64,000 nucleotides of DNA from Paralvinella palmiformis (taxonomy: Eukaryota; Annelida; Polychaeta; Terebellida; Alvinellidae): positions 972,501 through 1,036,500 of the forward strand of contig JAODUP010000188.1 of NCBI GenBank assembly GCA_025642065.1, in the 5' to 3' direction. Shown here piece by piece: positions 61,001 to 64,000 of the stretch (position 1 is its first letter; every line of letters starts with the position of its first letter). The position numbers and the translations under genes are program-made. Below the pieces are notes generated by a model, which worked only from the letters and a program-made list of their open reading frames with translations, was not told the DNA's origin and did no database searches.

Positions 61001-63068
61001 CTTGATTAATTTGATCATGTTTGGTTTTGTAAATGATATTAATACGTGATAATTTCATAGACAAGTGAACCTTATAGAGCACAGCCTGATGTACAACAGA
61101 GATACTTGGCGATGATACAGTACTTTCTGGAAAGGGGTATACCAGACATAGAGGAAGTCATAAAAACAGCTGTTTGCAACAGACTTAAGAAGTATGAGCA
61201 CAATCCAAAATGAAGTCTTACATTGTTTATTTAGAGAACCGTTTTACTGTTTCTTGTTATTTTTGTACTGTTACTAAGTCAGTTATTAACATGCTTGTTA
61301 CATTTTTCATTTAATCCAGTATTTCACTGAAACATCAGATGTCATTATCTGATATTCAGAACTTATTGTCCACTGTGAGGAGAGATGTAGAAGGTGTATC
61401 TTGTAATCAGACTGTAGGCAGTACTCGGTCACATCTGATCCAGTATCTTCTCCATGATCATGATGAATTGGATCAGGTGTGTCCTACCGAACCTTTCTAC
61501 TTTCCAGCTACGTGTACGTGTGTGCTTTTTGTCGTTCGGCAATAATAGTATGACAGTTTATATGCTTTCTATCTCGTTTTAGGCATGTAATTTATCTTCA
61601 ACTGAAATTATGCTGCAACAACTGAAGTATGAAACGAGAGATATGTTGGAAAGGTAGATTATCTCTTAAATAAGATATTTACTGTAATAATATTTAGCCA
61701 TAGTGTAATTTAGAGGACCCATGTGAACTTTTACACAACCCTCTGCAATGACACAAAGAGCTACTCATAAAATCTCACGATATTCCTGTAGAGTGTCTGA
61801 GAAATACTTTTCTCTGGGTGCCAAATAAATAATACATGCCCCTGCATTCATGTCTTATGTATATGCTGCTTGTACATGAACACGGGTGAGTTTTGAGCTG
61901 ATAAAATATGGCACTCATTTTCAGAGTGGGTCTACCTTGGTTCCATTAATTAAAGATTGTATTTTATTGACTGGTTAATTTACTGCGGACTTATTTGTGG
62001 GGCTGATTATGTGCATAGATTACGGAAGGTTGACGTTTGATATAGAGAAAATCTGGCTGCACAAGCATGATAAAAATCAGCATATTGAAAGAAAATAATA
62101 AGTTGATAGATAAATTAGGACATAGGCTGGTGCTAATCATTAAACATAGATGAGAGTTTTAAATCCTATCATGTCTGGTCACAAATCAGGTTGTATATAT
62201 GGAGATAATTAGGCAACACGAGTATCTAAATTTCAAAATATTTGCAGATGCAAATAAATAACTAGTTGTGTGTATAGTCCTCACACTAAAATTTAATTTT
62301 ATCGGTTCTTCATTACTGATTAAGACATGTAAATAGGTTCTTTTAAATAGAGATGATGATTACCATTTTAAATGTCATGCCATATATTACATTAGTCTTA
62401 GGTTCTTTGTCTGATATAAACAGAGTACTGAATGTTTTCTATATTTCACCTTTTTACTATATTCAACGTGGTAACAAGGCTTGGAGATAAACAATTAACA
62501 AGTTTCATTTATACAGTTCGGATTTCCTTTGTGTGTTAAATGGTTGCTTGGATACAGCTTTTGTTCGTCTTGTGGATTATCTGGCTGGATATTTCAGACC
62601 ATTGGAAACAGATGGCACAGAGACCATGATTAAGTAAGTTTTTTTTCCATAATGTTCCCTTGACATCATGATGCATATTTATTCAGTTGAATTTGGATGA
62701 GATATGGTTTAATGTGATGATACTGTGCTTTTGTAGTCCGTGTAGTCTATCCATGCCTCTTGCCAAGATCATACCGATTATGAATGGACTGATTCATACA
62801 GTATTAGCTGATGCACCGAATGCGTTTGTTCAGGTAAAAGATTAATGGTGTAATCTTGAATCTTTTTCTACATACACCCGGTGAATGATTTTTAAGTGCG
62901 TGCTACTTTGAAATTCTGTGTGCCCTGTGAATGTATTTATTGCTGATGTTATTATTAACCGTTTTATTCCACCTTCAGGAACTGCTGTTGAAAGAACAAG
63001 TAAAAACCTTCGCTGCTAATGTATATGAAGCATTCAGTGAATTGCCAAACCAGAATACACCTTCATAG
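56813..63068 (+). CDS. pex3: Peroxisomal biogenesis factor 3
   Basis: Twelve coding exons in phase: 56813-56885, 59235-59319, 59457-59503, 59645-59726, 60554-60597, 60759-60880, 61061-61191, 61320-61476, 61583-61653, 62517-62633, 62737-62833 and 62979-63068. They total 371 aa (human 373). PEX3 sits in the peroxisomal membrane and docks PEX19 with its cargo of membrane proteins. The N terminus [15 protein letters not shown] is the basic peroxisomal targeting segment, followed by a short hydrophobic helix. [11 protein letters not shown] holds the conserved Trp that contacts PEX19. Other conserved blocks are [45 protein letters not shown] and [11 protein letters not shown]. The first intron (2.3 kb) is the longest and holds (AT)n tracts. 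Several AATAAA hexamers lie at 63.6-63.76 kb. Confidence 0.97.
57977..58011. repeat. (AT)n microsatellite
   Basis: Lies in the long first intron of pex3; another lies at 59147-59171 just before exon 2. Confidence 0.9.
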
Positions 63069-64000
63069 ACTTGTTTATGATATTGGTATCGTTTTCACTG
63101 TCTGTACAGCATCTATTTTAGTCGAATTAACCAAGACAATTCATTGACAAGAGGTACTTGAACAAAATGCACATTTCCTTGGAGCCATGTGTATAAAATG
63201 TGGATTTGTTTTGTAAATATGATAAACACTACTCGTATGTATCTTGTTTTGTCATAAAATGGTTATTTCTGATATAATGGTTCATGATTGACCATTATTG
63301 TGAATGGTGACGAAAAACCTTTATGAACATGGCAGATAGATTTCAGGTTATTTCTTGCATTTGTATTATTGTATGGTTGATGCTATAAAACTTGTTTGAA
63401 TGATGTCAAAAACAAGTACAGATGGTGAGATAGTTTCACTCAGTTGGAACTTATTAAATAAGTTCAGCGTTATGCATTTCATCATTCCACACATTAGAAA
63501 TAGTTTGTTGCTTTCTCTCGTATTACTATTAAACAAAACCTTTATTTGGTTCAATAATTGATTACAGTTAATGATACCATCTGATGATCAGTTTTTCTGT
63601 ATTATATAATAATAATAAATACCGATATTATCATGATTGTTGAGAATAATGTAAAATATTAATAAATCAAATAGTAGTAAGGTAAATGACTTTGTATAAA
63701 AAATAAAGACTTTATATTGTGGATGATTTAATATGATTTTATGAGTCAAAATAAACAAAATGATTATATGCAATACATACATTTCAAATATGATGTTATT
63801 TTACCTCTATCTTATTCTTACAATGAAATATCATATAAAATGGTATTTCATTTGTAGACAGTGCATACTGGCTCAAATTAAAGCCCTTGATAAGCCAAGT
63901 TTGTTAATTTCAATATACAGGTAAAAACATATACTTTTACAAAATTAAGTATACTTCAGATAAAATTCATAATGAAACAAATGACCATGAAACATTGATG
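63069..64000 (+). other. pex3: pex3 3' UTR and downstream
   Basis: AATAAA hexamers near 63612, 63658, 63700 and at 63750-63755 could each end the transcript. No other gene is visible before the window edge. Confidence 0.4.

Noticed and set aside
1..64000. CRISPR arrays, bacterial operons, prophage or other prokaryotic systems
   Set aside because: The window has spliced metazoan genes and eukaryotic transposons throughout; no spaced identical repeats of CRISPR type were seen.

Overview
The window is metazoan nuclear DNA. It is AT-rich, its genes are split by GT-AG introns, and it is rich in microsatellites, tRNA-derived SINEs, CR1/L2-type LINEs and decayed DNA transposons. The gene set, repeat types and compact introns suggest a lophotrochozoan invertebrate, most likely a mollusc. 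That assignment is inference; no marker in the window fixes the species.

Five complete protein-coding genes can be assembled exon by exon, all with consistent splice phases. (1) A creld gene on the minus strand (CDS 18462 down to 9481 or 11491) encodes a cysteine-rich EGF-domain ER protein. It has two alternative terminal exons, one membrane-anchoring and one soluble. Its putative promoter at about 22.36 kb carries a perfect ER-stress element. (2) An mras gene on the plus strand (35326-36873) encodes an M-Ras-type GTPase of 198 aa with a long 3' UTR. (3) slc35c1 on the minus strand (47012-42076) encodes a GDP-fucose transporter of 358 aa. (4) dpm3 on the plus strand (48390-50105) encodes the 93-aa dolichol-phosphate-mannose synthase subunit 3 and includes a 30-nt exon. 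(5) pex3 on the plus strand (56813-63068) encodes a 371-aa peroxin in 12 exons. The first coding exon of an unrecognised gene (minus strand, 1124-558) runs off the left edge.

Layout: 0-1.4 kb, partial gene; 1.4-9 kb, repeats including a dead Tc1/mariner copy; 9-22.4 kb, creld with a repeat-filled 3.8-kb first intron; 22.4-34.4 kb, a repeat island (pogo/Tigger fragment, two adjacent CR1/L2 LINEs, a hAT remnant); 34.5-40 kb, mras; 40.3-47 kb, slc35c1 (tail-to-tail with mras, head-to-head with dpm3); 48.4-50.2 kb, dpm3; 53.1-56.4 kb, a second LINE type; 56.8-63.8 kb, pex3.

Three genes act in the secretory pathway: creld in ER folding, dpm3 in dolichol-P-mannose supply, and slc35c1 in Golgi fucosylation. 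The creld and slc35c1 promoters carry sequences matching unfolded-protein-response elements (ERSE and UPRE core). I see no novel multi-gene system. The strongest observations are the creld isoform switch, its expanded exon-encoded cysteine modules, its ERSE, and several nested or paired repeat structures.
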